From Selaginella moellendorffii (lineage: Eukaryota; Streptophyta; Lycopodiopsida; Selaginellales; Selaginellaceae), in contig NW_003314312.1 in NCBI RefSeq assembly GCF_000143415.4, positions 1,321,533 through 1,385,532 of the forward strand: a stretch of 64,000 bases of DNA, given 5' to 3'. Position 1 is the first letter of the stretch. Every line of letters starts with the position of its first letter. This document shows positions 1 through 12,042 of the stretch, one piece after another. The notes beneath the pieces were generated by a model. That model made no database searches. It saw only the letters and a program-made list of their open reading frames with translations, and was not told the origin of the DNA. Made by a program: the position numbers and the translations under genes.

Positions 1-1810
1 ACACTAGATTTCTCCACACTATCGATATTTATTCTCTATCAATAATATAAAGTTATTATACTTTATATAATTAGTAAAAAGGCATTTTTCATTTCACTTT
101 TCATTTTATATACTTCTGAGTGTTCTTTTCACAATACTACCCATAGTACTCATGTGTCTCCATTTCTGTCTTTACCATCTCAAAAAAGATTTCATGGTAG
201 TCTTTCGGGTGCGTGATGTTGTAGTGTGTCATGAGAGCATATATATACCATTATACTGATCATCGCCATTGTTTCCACCAAATGCTAGAAAACATATAAA
301 GCATTTTTTGAAAGTGGCAGAATTGCATTTTTCTAAAACAAGTAATAGAGCATTCTTTTTCACTCAATTTGTTGTGCCCTCTATTATTGCATTTATCTCC
401 AACTCATAATCACTATCCTCACTATCCTCTCTTTCATTCTCTTGTGTGGTTTGGTTATGCTATATAATGAGATAATTATTGCATCTTCTAACCCTTCAAC
501 CTTTGGAAGAAAGATTGTGAGAGCTAAAATTACCAACACTAGAACTTATAGACATTTGTGTGTATTTTCCTTTTTTCGAATGAGACTGTAAATGAAGATC
601 TATAAATTCTAGATAATATGCTATAACAAATCCCTCAAGAATGTATTCTAGAAAAGAACCAAGCCTTTCTTTTATATGAAATAAGCTTACATCAACGGTT
701 TTTTTTTTTTTTTCCTTTCAGACGGTTATATGGATTTATATAGAATCTTATTTCAAATTTAATAATTTTTTAATTTTGACAAACCTGACATTTACTAGCC
801 AGAAAGCACAGAGTACAGATTTAAGGAAGTGACAAGAATATTTTTTCTGCAAACATCTTATTTTATTATCTAACAGATATCCTTATTATAGCTATTTAAA
901 TTGTTAGAACAAGAAGTGTCCTTTAGAACATTTTTATCTATATAATATGTAAAGAATTATGAAATTATTATTTTTGCCATAACCTTAATATTTTAAAGTT
1001 TTTTAATGTTTGTATTAAACTACATTTAAAACTTCAGCTCAACTCACGAGCTCAACTCTTCAACTCGTGAGCTCAAGTATGGCCCACACTCGGGAGCTTG
1101 TGCTTTCTCCCTATGACAAATTTTGGATTAATACTTTTGGGTTACTTGCCTATGAAGAGCTACTTGAAGGAGAAATATGGATTAAGCAGGGGATCAAGCT
1201 CATGCAAAAGTGGTATCTAATGGAGCATGCATTTCTTTTTAGTGGGTGAGTCCATCCCTTTAGACTCATCTAGTTTGCTCAGATTTTTTGCCTAAACAAT
1301 GAGGACAAAATAATCACAATGAACTAGAAGGATCTCATGCCTAATCAATATGTCCTCTCTAACTATACATCCGGAAAGCAACTTTACCTACTTGAAGCTC
1401 GACTATTATGCTAGGCTTAAAGTGTTGTGTGCCATCATCGATGGGAGAACAGTTGCGTAAATGCCAGCATCAAGATAGCCCACCTATTGGAAGCTATTAA
1501 GACTGGATGGCAACTAAACATAGCTTATTTTGCCTACAATGGATTTGTGCCTGAAATGAAGAATGTTGCTTTATATGTATGCAAGGGAAGGCAAGTGAAA
1601 ATGAGAGTATTAATCTTTTTGTGGCACATCTACAAGTATTACACTAGAGAATCCCATGCCTCACCTTGCCATTGAGCCACCATTTATAATATCTCCTCCA
1701 ATGGAGCTAGTGAAGGATGTGGATATGGAGGAGAATCAGATTAAACTGAGGAAAATTCTTCCCTAAAAAAGAAACTCCCTCTAGATATGAAAATCCAAGC
1801 TGCAAGATGT
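1..1810. other. AT-rich sequence without a recognisable gene
   Basis: No open frame here carries a motif I recognise. The base composition is strongly AT-rich with long A and T runs, for example a T run near 700. Around 1035-1075 there is a small inverted motif built from GAGCTC and CTCAAC words; a similar GAGCTCAACTC word recurs near 5940. The frames at 1067-1249 and 1427-1675 are short, unsupported and probably chance. Confidence 0.5.
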
Positions 1811-1959
1811 TTAGGGCTCATTTTGCAAAAACCTAGTGGCCGAGTATGCTGCGGAAAAGCTAGACACATCAAGTACGGTGATAAAATGCCATGTCCAAAT
1901 TAGGAAAAGAGTTGTGGCTCGTTTACGTCTACAAAGACAACTTCGATGCCAATACAAAT

Positions 1960-2340
1960 CTTTCCAAGCATCAGGGAAGTGATGAGTACACAAATGGAAA
2001 ACACTAAGCAAAAGATGGATGCCAAAGTTGTAGAAGAAATTCCACAACTTAGGCCATAAAGTCTGACACGCAATGTGTCTACAAATGTTGCAAAACCATT
2101 GGCTATAGATACAGCCAATGAGGTGAGTCTAGGCCAAGTAGATCACATCCAAGAAACTCAATGAGACAAAGAGGACAAGGCTAAAAAAGAGGGTTTATTT
2201 GAATTAGGAGCTTATCACTATGAAGACTAAGCTTAATAACTTGGAGTAGGATATGGAGAATCTAACTACCTAAGGACAAGCAATAGCTTTGTAATAGAGG
2301 AGTGATGAAGAGGTAAATGTTTTATTTTATATATCATCCC
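1960..2340 (+). repeat. Dispersed repeat R2, copy 1
   Basis: This stretch aligns by eye with 36300-37170. Shared words include AGTGATGAG, TTCACAACTTAGGCC-like, ACAAATGTTGCAAAAC, AGAGGACAAGGCTA and GAGGTAAATGTTTTATTTT. Copy 2 holds a 92-codon open frame across the homologous part, so the repeat probably once encoded protein, perhaps the gag of an AT-rich LTR element. Copy 1 is broken by stops. I cannot assign a family. Confidence 0.6.
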
Positions 2341-3283
2341 AGACAAAACAAAAGAATGAAGCCCACGCTCAATATTGAGTTCAAGTGTCTTTTGGCACCA
2401 TGCACCAACTTTCACTATCCCAAGTATCTCTATGTATCCTTTAAAGATTCCTTTTGCCTTATATCACCACTCTAGACACACTAATCATTTGCATCACCCT
2501 CTACCACACTCCATATGGCACTAGTGGCTCTTACATATGTGGGGTATAGAGGCAAAGGTCCTTGAATGGCAACCACTATGGCATACTAATATGTGTTGCA
2601 TCCTTATACTCTATAAAGGAAGGCAACTTTGTGCAGGCAGTTGAGTTGTATCTTTGCCTCAAAGATCTAGAATATTAGTATTCCCTAGATATAGAATATT
2701 GTGTACCCCTAAAGAATGTGCATGCCAGGTTTGCACACCCTTGCACTAGTTAAAATATTCATGCAAAATAAGTTTGCCTCACATGGCTTCCATGGCTTTT
2801 ATCATCAGCCCACTGAAGTTTTGCATGTCATCATCCACTAAAAATTAGCCACCAATAGTACATGAAGTAAAGCCAAGGGAAAAGTGAGGCTTGAGTTACA
2901 TGAGTTACATGCTCATCTGACATATCTTTGATAGGTATTTTAACTTGTGCATTGCATCCAATAGTGGCTGCAAAGCCTACATAGCTTTGTTGTGCTAGTG
3001 GGTGCATCAGGCTTTCTCCTCATGCTCTATCACTCCAATGGAGTGGACATACCTAATCGCAAAATGAGAACATTATTTTAACCTACTCCTGCCCATGAAA
3101 CATTGTGTCAATTGTTATGCAAATTGGCTGCTCCACAATTTCCTCCACCCTCATGTCCATGAAGAGGACTAGGGGCTCCTAAAAATCTGCATTTAGGAGC
3201 ATCCGAGCCTACAAAATGGCATGCACTCATTCCTCTACCATGGCATTAATGCTAGGGGAAGCTATTTCTAGTGGCCCCATTGT
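2341..3283. other. Decayed repeat-like sequence
   Basis: No gene, RNA or clean repeat boundary was recognised. The stretch has many stops in all frames and resembles the neighbouring eroded transposon sequence. Confidence 0.4.
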
Positions 3284-3890
3284 AACACACATGGTTTTAA
3301 CCCTTCATCCTATAGTGATTTACTATAGGATAACCATGAAGTGGAACCTAAACCCTCTATATGCCACATGTCACATGCCATGTGCCACATGCCATGTGTC
3401 CCAAGGACAGTAGTGTGGAACCTGAGTTTTAGGGCCTTGGGCCATTGAACAAAAACACGGAGCCAAACTCCTAGTATGGAGCCAATGAGTGATGGCATTA
3501 GAGCACGGAACAACTCTCGAGCGTACACCCCAAGGGGTAAGGAGACAAGAGCATGGAGAAATTTGGAATAATCCTAGAGTATCCAGCATCCCAATGCCAG
3601 GACTCCATACCATTCTAGTTGGTGGAGTGTCGCATTAGGTCATTAGTATGTTGAAATACCACTAGACTTTATTTGGCTCCGTTTTGCATGCTAACTTGGG
3701 CTTAGACCCAAGCCAAACATAGAACGAAGATAGGCATGCAAGCAGGAGCTAGACTATGCCTCAGGTTGGTCAGCCATGCCCGACCTACCCACTATCCCTA
3801 CTTTACATTTGAAACCCCCTATAGACCACCCCCCCCCCTTGAGGATCACACACTTTGGGCTTTCACCCCAAGCCACCCTTGAGATATAAA
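3284..3890 (-). mobile_element. Old LTR fragment of a CH-like gypsy family (variant B)
   Basis: Read on the minus strand this matches the LTR at 25753-26514. It has the same 10-bp inverted repeat (near 3309-3333), the same run of three G-box-like octamers at about 14-bp spacing (3365-3400), the GGCTTGGGTCTAAGCCCA-like block and the poly-G stretch. The minus-strand end reads ...GTGTTACA, an LTR-type CA end. The three octamers are CACATGGC, CACATGGC and CATGTGGC here against CACGTGGC in the other copy: each CpG has decayed to TpG or CpA. No coding region is attached, so it may be a solo or truncated LTR. Confidence 0.65.
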
Positions 3891-6800
3891 GTTCCTTACT
3901 AATGCTTGCACTGGCATAACACTTCCAGAATATGTCCAAGCTTCCCTTCAAGAGCTTGGGGATGGATGGCTTCTTAATGGCAGCTCAAGCTCCATGGATT
4001 TCAAGAACCAGCCAGGCCAATCATTTTTCTCGTGCCGCATGGCATATAGGTATATTGCAAAAAATTGACTTGCTTATTTAATCATGGCTCTTTTGTAGGT
4101 ATTTAAATCATTGCCTAGGTGCTCCAATGTACACAACAAGTGTTTTTCTTAAGCTTTTAACTAGTGGGAAGAAGCTTGGCATGTATGAGCCAGAGTTCCA
4201 TTGTCCCACTGCGCAAGAGTGAGAACTTTATCCCTGGTACTTTGGAGGCAAATGCCATTGTCACCTTTTGAGCTTGATCTCTACCTCAAGTGTCATCTAG
4301 GTTTGATGAGTAAAACTTCCTAGCAATAACTTATATTTCTACTTTATTGTAGAGGCACTTTTGGAGGGAGTCAAGACAGGGATGAGATTCATATTGAGTA
4401 GACCAAAGAGGAAAAAGTGGAGAACCCGGCTGAAAACTCTTCTACCCCATTTCATCCTATAGCAATTGCTTATTTTCCAGATCCTACTGCCACTGCTCAT
4501 CTAGCCCCGACTACTTGAAATGTACGAAGGCAACTCCATAGTGAGAATGTCCAAGAGAGTAAAAACTTGATTTTCAATGATCTTGCTTATTGTAATTTAG
4601 TTGTAGATGTCAGAGAAACCAGCCAGCACTCTATATGCTAATGTACAAATGCATTGTTTCCATCCCTCCCCATTGCTACAGAGGATGACCTCCAAGAGTT
4701 ATCTTCATCAACTTCACACAAACAGGTATGAAAACTTTAATAGTTCCTACTTTTGAACACTATTCTCTCTTTTTCCTACATGAAGTGTTGGCAACGTGGA
4801 AATAGTTATTAGGGACTACTTTCAGCTTTCCAATGATGTGAGCTGAGAGTCTTTTATGTTCCATAGATGGATACAGGATTGGGAATGAATAATACCTTCA
4901 ACATTGACCTTGCATTCTTTGACTTGCCTGATGGGTTACCACCTTTACAAGGCAACACTCCATCCTAGAACATCCTTCAACTGGACTATATTTTTCAAGT
5001 GGTGGATGTGGCATTCAAGGTGTTTCGATATGAGGGCATTATGCTAGTCATTTTTCCCCATTCTTTATTTTAGGGAGGTCTTCTTGCAACAATGGCGGAG
5101 AATGATGACCCTAAATTGGTTGAAAAGGTTTGCATTTCCTTGTTTTTTATATGTTAGATTGATTGCCTCTTTTCATTGTAGGTTTTAGCATGGAACTACC
5201 ATGCTCTCTACTGCTACTCTTGCCATCACAGTATTACATGAGCTGTTAAGCATGCAGGTTTGGCATTGCCAAGATATGATAGCTCAACAAACATCATCCC
5301 GAATGCCATTAATAAGGACCATTATATAGAGTTCCTTGGCTATTGACACCATTCACCAAAGGCCATGCAAATCCTCCTAGAGCTATTTTGTCCTCTTAAG
5401 AGGATTGTGCTTGATGCTACAACAAGTTTTGGTTTGATGGTGCTAGCAGCTAAAGAGACTAGCCGTGCAGTTTTTGCACTAGAGAAGAAGAGTGCATTTG
5501 AAGGTGCTCTTGGGACATTTCATAACAAGTGATAATAAAGTATAAATTTCTCATTATAGTAATTTTATCATGGTTGTGTATATTAAGTGGATTGATGACA
5601 TAGGCTATAATTTGCCATATTATGCAAAAGCAATAGCACAAGCTCATATACAACAAGAGCCCACAGTTAGAGAACATAATACTATACTAACTCCTCCTTT
5701 TGTGGATGTGGATGCTGAGGAAGACTATATTTAGATTTTTTTTAATCAAATTTTCTAGTGGTATTATAGAGTTTCTTCTTTGACTCATGATATTTATTTT
5801 CTTATTGGACTTATAATATTTAGCTTTTTCTTGGACTGAAAATATGTCTTAAGTTTTGAATAGAATTGTTAGTTCGTTCCGAACCAATCATTTAAACATC
5901 AACTTTTATATTTGGTGGACTATATTGACTTTCATTTACTTGAGCTCAACTCAAAAACTACCCAACCCCCACCTTTGGACTATGTGACAATGCAAGTGGC
6001 TGCAAGGTGCTATGTCCTTCAAGTTTCCAGATCCCAGCTGTTGGAAGTCCACAACAAGGAAATCCAATATGGACACCACTCCTTACACTAAGATCTTGAT
6101 ACTGTGGTAGATGCCTGTGGGAACCACTAAGTGATTAGCAAATGTTTTGAGGATGATGTTTGTGTTGCCAGCCACTTCCAAGCCACTGGAGTGTGCCAAG
6201 TCAAGGGAGATGATGTTGCTCTAAGAACTAGAATTTATCACCAATCTGGACCTCTACAAAGAATGCTCTGGGATCATGAGTGGTTTGGGTGTTGATGATA
6301 CATACACAATATTGAGGTTCCATAGGAAGTCTTGTGGACTTGGTAAAAGCCTTCAGTTGAGAAGTAAAACCAACTACACATCGCAAAAGCTCACAAAGTG
6401 TGATTAGGACTGGAGTGCTAGCAATTTGAGCGAGAACCTCTTGTGGGACCTGAGAAAGAGTGGAGGGCAACTAGAAGATCCCACTCTAAAAGGCTGGAGG
6501 TTGTCTTGGAGTTGGATCTGAAGTTGTGGCTAAGGATGTGGTAATGTTACAAATATCAAAGCATGAGGGAACTTGCACGCCATAAGAGATAGTGAAGTTC
6601 TAGAAACTAATGCTGGATTCTACTCACCATCAATGGGGCTGGAAGGGAAATTTTCTTGCATCCTCTAGTCACAGCAGCCACCTGATAACTATCCTCCATG
6701 ATGTTGATTGTGCTGACATGCATGGATGTCTTTCTACAGCTCAATAAAGGGGTGTCTTCAAATCACTTTTTCTTTAGTTATTTCTAGTATCTGTCTGTTG

Positions 6801-7020
6801 GCTATGGAAGAGATGTATTATCTGTCAAAGGCTGTTGTTGAACATGTTGGACAGAAGGTGGCTGAAGCTTTGGGTGAAGCTTCCAACATTCCTCCATGTT
6901 GTGTGTTGTAACATCACAATGCAAGTAGTACCAGGAATGAGGATGGTTTCTCAGTCTCTCAGCCTACTGTAAGCAACATGCTCTAAGTTCCTCAAGTAAC
7001 TTCTCTTGCATTTATTTCTG
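3891..7020. other. Decayed intergenic or repeat sequence
   Basis: Nothing here can be named. Frames at 5459-5677, 6228-6470 and 6726-6911 are short and carry no motif. A GAGCTCAACTC word occurs near 5940. Confidence 0.4.
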
Positions 7021-7332
7021 CTACTGGATGATCTCCTTATATCCTGCGAGCTCCAACAATGCCTTCTTTGTCACCAAGGGAACTTTATCATCACTGTGTA
7101 GAGTTGGAGAAGAACAGAACATGGTAGCACATGAGCTCTCATCTGAGGGTGGGAGGAAAGGCTCTTCTGCCCTAGAAATCCCGAGCTCTTGGAGAAGAGT
7201 CTCTACTGCAGCAAATGCTTTATGACACGTTTGAAACTCTTGCTTAAGCATCTTGCGTTGGAGATTTCTCTTGAGGCCAGAGGTGAATGTATGGATGCCA
7301 TAAGATTTATTTGTGATCCTTACGTAGGACAC
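7021..7332 (-). CDS. Unidentified 103-codon open frame
   Basis: This is an open frame of 103 codons with a fairly ordinary protein composition: basic N-terminal half, acidic-serine stretch near residue 60, Lys/Leu-rich end. No motif, signal peptide or membrane segment was recognised. It sits in decayed repeat sequence between a possible zinc-knuckle remnant (7455) and unassigned DNA, so it is more likely a transposon remnant than a host gene. An exon of an eroded gene or a chance frame is equally possible. Confidence 0.2.
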   Translation of the reverse strand: MSYVRITNKSYGIHTFTSGLKRNLQRKMLKQEFQTCHKAFAAVETLLQELGISRAEEPFLPPSDESSCATMFCSSPTLHSDDKVPLVTKKALLELAGYKEIIQ

Positions 7333-7454
7333 ACTCCTTCCAATAAGACTTGAACCACATCACATACTCTGGCACAGATTCGCATGCTCCTTGAAAGTGA
7401 ACAAGTCCATGAGTAAGTGATTCACTTATCACTATTGATCAAAGTGACCTTGGA

Positions 7455-7535
7455 AAGATGTTTTGAATGTGGAGTAATTAGCCATGTCCACCTCCAAAAG
7501 AGTTTCTGCCCACTTTGCTACTCAGCCTGTGAGCA
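7455..7535 (+). pseudogene. Possible gag zinc-knuckle remnant
   Basis: In one plus frame the codons read C-F-E-C-G-V-I-S-H, which fits the first three ligands (C-x2-C-x4-H) of a retroelement CCHC knuckle. The fourth ligand, expected four residues later, is Lys. Frames on both sides are broken. Seen: three of four ligands in order. Inferred: a relic of an LTR or LINE gag gene. Confidence 0.25.
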
Positions 7536-7689
7536 ATCATGAGAAGTCATAGAGCTTGTGATTGATGTCATTCAACACACAATATTGCTAGAAGTGAGTG
7601 ACATGTATCTTGGTGGAGATGTTGCCATTGCCAAAGAAGTATAGCAAGTTGGTGCCTCACTGTAGAATGTGGATTTGTGTAGGAAGAGC

Positions 7690-9027
7690 CATAGTTGGTA
7701 GACTCTTTGACTCAGTATCTATGGTTAATAATGAATCCTCCTCACCAGAAAAAGTAGTATAATAATCTAGCTTGTGTCCAATTCATATGAGAAGAAAATA
7801 CCCAAATGGGATAGCCCTAAATAAAAGAGTATCCTAATGAAGATTTTCCTAACCAAAATCATTGTCAGCTCCCACAAATGCCAATTCCTTATAAAGAAAA
7901 AATAAATCTAGCAAAACAAAAAGAGGAAAAGACATAAAAGATGTTATGGAAACCACTTGGTAGGATGTGGATACATGATTTCACTCAAAAAAAAATGGAG
8001 AAAAAAAAAAAAAACAAAATCAAACTCCAACACTCAAAACAAATTGCTTTAAGAGAAATACATTTTCATTGAAATCTCTTGACTTTGCCCACTAAATTAA
8101 GTGTGGATGGACTTATTGGAAAGACTAAACTCAAATAAAAAAACAACAAAAAGTATGAGCTAAAACACTAAAATGCCTAAGAAAAATCGAATCAAACATT
8201 AAATTCTAAGCAAAGAGAAAGAGAATAAAAGAAAATGCCCTCCCTAGTACAAGAAACACTCATTTCTGGCATTAGTGGATGGCAATAGTATGGCTGTGAT
8301 AATCTCCATGTATCAAGCTAAAATATTGCTATCTTAAGTTGTGAAGTGTTGCAAGTGAAAAATTGCTACCTCTCGTGGCCTAGAGTGAATTGACTGCCAG
8401 GAAAGGACTCACCAGAAATTTTGTCTCTAGATTTATATGCCCAGAAAATAAATTCCTAAATCAGTCTCAAAATCACAAACTTAAAGCATTAGAAATTGCC
8501 ATGAAAACAAAAGAGTGCAATGGACAATAAGGCACTCTTTAGTTTGTTGGAAAGAGGACACCAAAATGCACTAACCTAAAGAAAAAAAAAACCAAAATTG
8601 ATATTTTAATCATGCAAAAAACCAAGTAGAAAGAGGATAATATGGAAAACTAATGCAAGAACATGAAAACCTTTGAGTCATGGAAGTAAAAACCCTTAGC
8701 AGTCCTAGCGCTTCTAAAAACATGAAACTAACCACTATACCTTAAGATCTTTCTCAATTTCTCAAGAGAACTTTCCAATCTTTTAAAAAAATTAGTCTAG
8801 CTCGTCATGATTGTTGAGGCATTTTTCAACCCCAACCACAACTTCATCCCTCACACACACACTCACAAACTCACAGTTCCAAACTCAAGCCAAGCTCAAG
8901 CTCAAGAGAAAACTCAAGCCTCTCATAGGCTTACATACAAGAATGAAAGATTATTTTAAGGTCTCTCAAGCCAGAACCTAAACTGTGACGCGAGGAGAAA
9001 GCAGTGAACCACAACAGTATGAAACTT
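7690..9027. repeat. Dispersed repeat R1, copy 1 (unoccupied site)
   Basis: This stretch matches 58965-59722 in the same orientation, with gaps. Shared blocks include TATCTATGGTTAA, CACCAGAAAAAGTA, ACCCAAATGGGATAGCCC, AAAGAGTATCCTAATG and, at the right end, CTGTGACGCGAGGAGAAAG with CACAACAGTATG. In this copy the sequence runs on after CAACAGTATG into a copia-like gag frame. In the other copy a G1 gypsy element begins exactly there. The repeat is probably the 5' leader and LTR region of a minus-strand copia element, but no LTR ends were confirmed. Confidence 0.6.
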
Positions 9028-9235
9028 CCCCAATGATGGCAGCTGGATCCAAGGGCTTCTTCCCTATTGTCATCATCCATAGACCATGCTGGTCCATGTA
9101 TAATTCAAATTTGGTCTTCCAGGTATGCCAGTTCTTCCCATTGAATTGGAGCGGCATCCACTGCCACGTGACATCAACTAAATTGGAAGCCAATGCAGAA
9201 TCTGCCCAATTGTCCCAAATGCTATCAAGTCTCAA
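8978..9235 (-). pseudogene. Copia-type gag N-terminal fragment
   Basis: The 85-codon frame carries a segment reading FNGKNWHTWKTKFELYM followed by GLW, which matches the start of Ty1/copia gag (substrate pattern L-x-G-x-N-Y/W-x-x-W-K). The frame ends soon after and no protease or polymerase follows. It lies between R1 and a truncated P450, whose loss may be due to this element's arrival. Confidence 0.55.
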
Positions 9236-9339
9236 AGGATTGCTCAGATCCCTTTCCCATTCGCTCTACCTCAGACTCATAGCTCTGTATACTATGACGA
9301 ACTGCTGACCTAGGATCCCACATGGTGCTGATGTGGAGA

Positions 9340-9655
9340 GCAAGGATTCGCATGTTGTAAAAGACAGGTCCGATCCCCTGGAAGTGGTACAAGCCATAGT
9401 CTCCAAGGAGGATGTAGCAAATATTGCTCTTTGGCAAGAAGTGAGCTTGAGATGACAACCGCTGGCACAGTTCCCCGTTTCATGAAGAGGTTTGGTCCAT
9501 ACTGCTTGGACAGGGCATGCAATGAGAGGAAGGGAATTCCTGCGAGATGAAGGAGGGGCAATCCCCAGGGAGATGGAGGCAGCTTAAGGTGCAGCAAATA
9601 TTTCCTTAAGGCAAGGAGAGTCCCCACAATCGTGAATGTCAAATTTGTGAAGATT
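9340..9655 (-). pseudogene. Truncated P450 5' end, paralogue of the gene at 40780
   Basis: The minus-strand frame has the proline hinge PPSPWG, then LHALSKQYGP and the motif GTVPAVVISS. All match the first 110 residues of the intact P450 at 40780-42323. Lesions: the start codon is lost (the context reads CACGATTGTGGGG where the intact copy has an ATG), about 36 bases of the membrane anchor are missing, a G-to-GL change removes the LLGHLHH box, several indels shift frame, and the gene stops at the GPVPYN region, where copia-like sequence begins. It is arm A of an inverted segmental duplication. Confidence 0.8.
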
Positions 9656-9889
9656 TGAGAAGCAACTAGCCCTTGGCATTTTATGCTTGCTTCTTTGAGA
9701 CTTGCTTGAGAATTCTAGTCAACCACAACTTTGACGAGCGCCACACTTGAATTGACTTGATCTTGATGCAACAATCTTTCAAGTCACTATAGATGGACTC
9801 ATTGGCTCCCAACGAAAAACGTTGCTGGTTCTTGTTTCTGTTGTTTCAGTGAAAGACGGCCAAACTTGACAAGCAATATAAAAGTTTAA

Positions 9890-11426
9890 TTATATAGCTT
9901 TTGGGACTCTTGAAGAAACAACAACCTCAAGTGGTGTTTCCAACCAGAGAACAGTCCCACTTTGTTCCTTGAGCTCGTAACAATCCATGCCTTTGCCAGG
10001 AACAAAGCTCCAGTCGAAAGAGTGAATCAAGTTAAACAATAGCAATTGAGCAGTCTTCAATCCCAGTGACATCCCCGGACACATTCTTCGGCCCGCACCA
10101 AATGGAAGCAGCTCAAAGTCCTGGCCTTTTACGTCAATCGAGTTCCCAAGGAACCTTTCCGGCTTGAATTTCAATGCATCCTCCCATACTGCCGGATCTC
10201 TTCCAATTGCATAACCATTGACAAATGTGGAAGTTCCTTTGAGAATGTCATAGCCAGCAACCTTGCACGCTCATGTGAATCAGCAGCGGAGCTGGAGGAT
10301 GAATGCGAAACGCTTCCTTGACGATTGCCTGAAGGTACTCCAGTTTGTCAAAGTCGCTCTCCGCAACAAGGCATTCCTTTCCAACAACGGTGTCAATCTC
10401 TTCCTGGGCCTTTTGAAGAATAAGTGGATTGTGCATGAGTTCCAACAGCGTCCATTCAATCAAACTAGCGCTGGTATCTCCTCCAGATAAAAGCTCCTGC
10501 ATAATTCGAGATTAGCCAACATTTCTATAAGATAAGCGTTGACTTTGTTACCGTGACAATAGCTTTGACCGATAACGTTGACTTTGTTCCTCTCCCCGGG
10601 CTCCTTCGCTTTTCAAGCTTTGCAGCATGGTATCCATGAAATCTTTGGGCTGCGAGGTATTGGACTCGAGCCTAGCCTTGTGGGCATCTAAAATTCTCTG
10701 CAAGAACTTGTCTTGTCTCGCATGTATCCTCTTCATCTCTGGGATCTTCCAGTCAATCCGTCTCATGAACGCCGGTACGAACTCACTGATGTGGAATTGA
10801 AGCATCTGCTCGGTGATTTCAAACACAATGTGCTTGAAATCCTCGGCCTCACTGCTCATCTCAGCCTCATGCTCACCATACTCGAAGAAACGCTTGCTCA
10901 TCAGGATCTGCATGACAACATTGAAGACATGTTGTCAGGAGGTGCTCATGTTGATTGGCTTCTGAAAGTCAGCCGCATTCACAAGCTCAGACAAGACGCC
11001 ACGCATTTCTCTCGTTCGCACCCCTTGAAACGATTCAATGCGCTTGACAGTAAAGAGCTCTGTAGCGCAAAGCTTCCTCATTCTTTTCCAGTAGTCGCCA
11101 TACGGAACAAAACCAATGTCTCGGAAGTTGTAGAAGTTGTACTCCCCCATGATCAAGTATGGCCTCGAGGCAAAATTTGCATCCTGGATCTTTAGTACCT
11201 CTTTCACTAGCTCCGGACTGGAGATCACCACAGCTGGTACCATTCCCAGGCGTAAAAACACAATCGGTCCATACTTTGTGGAGAGTGCCTGGAATGAAAG
11301 GTGTAGCATTCTTCCCAAGAGATGCAAGTGACCGATAAGAGGTAGCCCCATGGAGATGGAGGCAAATTAAGCCGCCATGAAGAGAAGAGTGATCAACAAA
11401 ACAACTGCGTATTGAGCAAACTCCAT
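9890..11426 (-). pseudogene. Cytochrome P450, CYP71 clan, broken (arm A)
   Basis: Two exons (about 11426-10552 and 10496-9890) flank a 55-bp GT-AG intron at 10497-10551, the same intron position as in the other P450s here. Visible motifs are I-helix SGGDTS, KEAFR (ExxR), KPERF and the haem loop FGAGRRMCPG. Lesions: an out-of-frame patch with TAA at the proline hinge near 11366, TGA near 10935 where intact paralogues read through, a 16-18 base duplication of intron-like sequence at the exon 1 end near 10565-10585, and a small deletion near 10258 that shifts frame after the ExxR region. P450s of this clan are ER-bound haem-thiolate monooxygenases. This copy cannot make a full protein unless the sequence carries errors. 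It has the same neighbours, in mirror order, as the block at 37565-42323. Confidence 0.85.
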
Positions 11427-12042
11427 TACTGATTCAAAGTATCAAACGTGACAGCCTGAAAGAAGGATGGATCGATGATCTATCGATATAAACATTGGTT
11501 GCATCTAACAGTCCATGTGAGTGGCTTTGACTTGATATTTCAACACGTATGTTCTTATTTTCTTGCTAAACTATTGCTTAAAACTTAGTGGTCCAAGTTT
11601 GACGATTTTATGCAATTATTGATCAAGATATTTTATGGAGCCGGCAATGTAGAAAAGCAACTTATATCGGTCTCATGCTTGTAAACAATATATGAATGAA
11701 GGAATATGTTGAAATGTTCAAGTGTAGTCAGTTTCTTGGAAGACTTGGATTCTAAGGTTCTAGTCTCCTAAGAAATAAGACTGAGCATAGAATAACGCTG
11801 CCATACCCAAGCACCCCACTTCCAGCGTGAGGAATGGCTCGGCTGGGTGAACTACATACATGACAAAGTGTTCGGTGATCATCCGAATTGCGTCAAAAAA
11901 TTTAACACTCAAGCATTCTCAGTTTGCAAGAATTAGAATGACAAATAGCCATGCATATGAAACATTGATTTTCACTTCGTCCGTAGCTAGTTTACAAAAG
12001 GCCACACTACTAAGAGAAAAATAGATGGAAGTACATCGATTT
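11427..12042. other. Intergenic spacer shared by both arms of the inverted duplication
   Basis: No gene is seen. Read on the minus strand, 11740-11870 matches 37985-38155, including TTTGTCATGTATGTAGTTCACC and GTGGGGTGCTTGGGTATGGCAG-like text. The P450-proximal part matches 38840-39060. Arm B carries an extra stretch of roughly 650 bp between these two parts. Confidence 0.7.

Noticed and set aside
1035-1075. GAGCTC/CTCAAC inverted words as transposon terminal repeats
   Set aside because: Similar words near 5940, 44420 and 58930 do not pair as consistent termini, and no target duplication was seen.
10713-11195. 160-codon plus-strand open frame
   Set aside because: It is antisense to the P450 pseudogene at 9890-11426, whose motifs and intron are on the minus strand.
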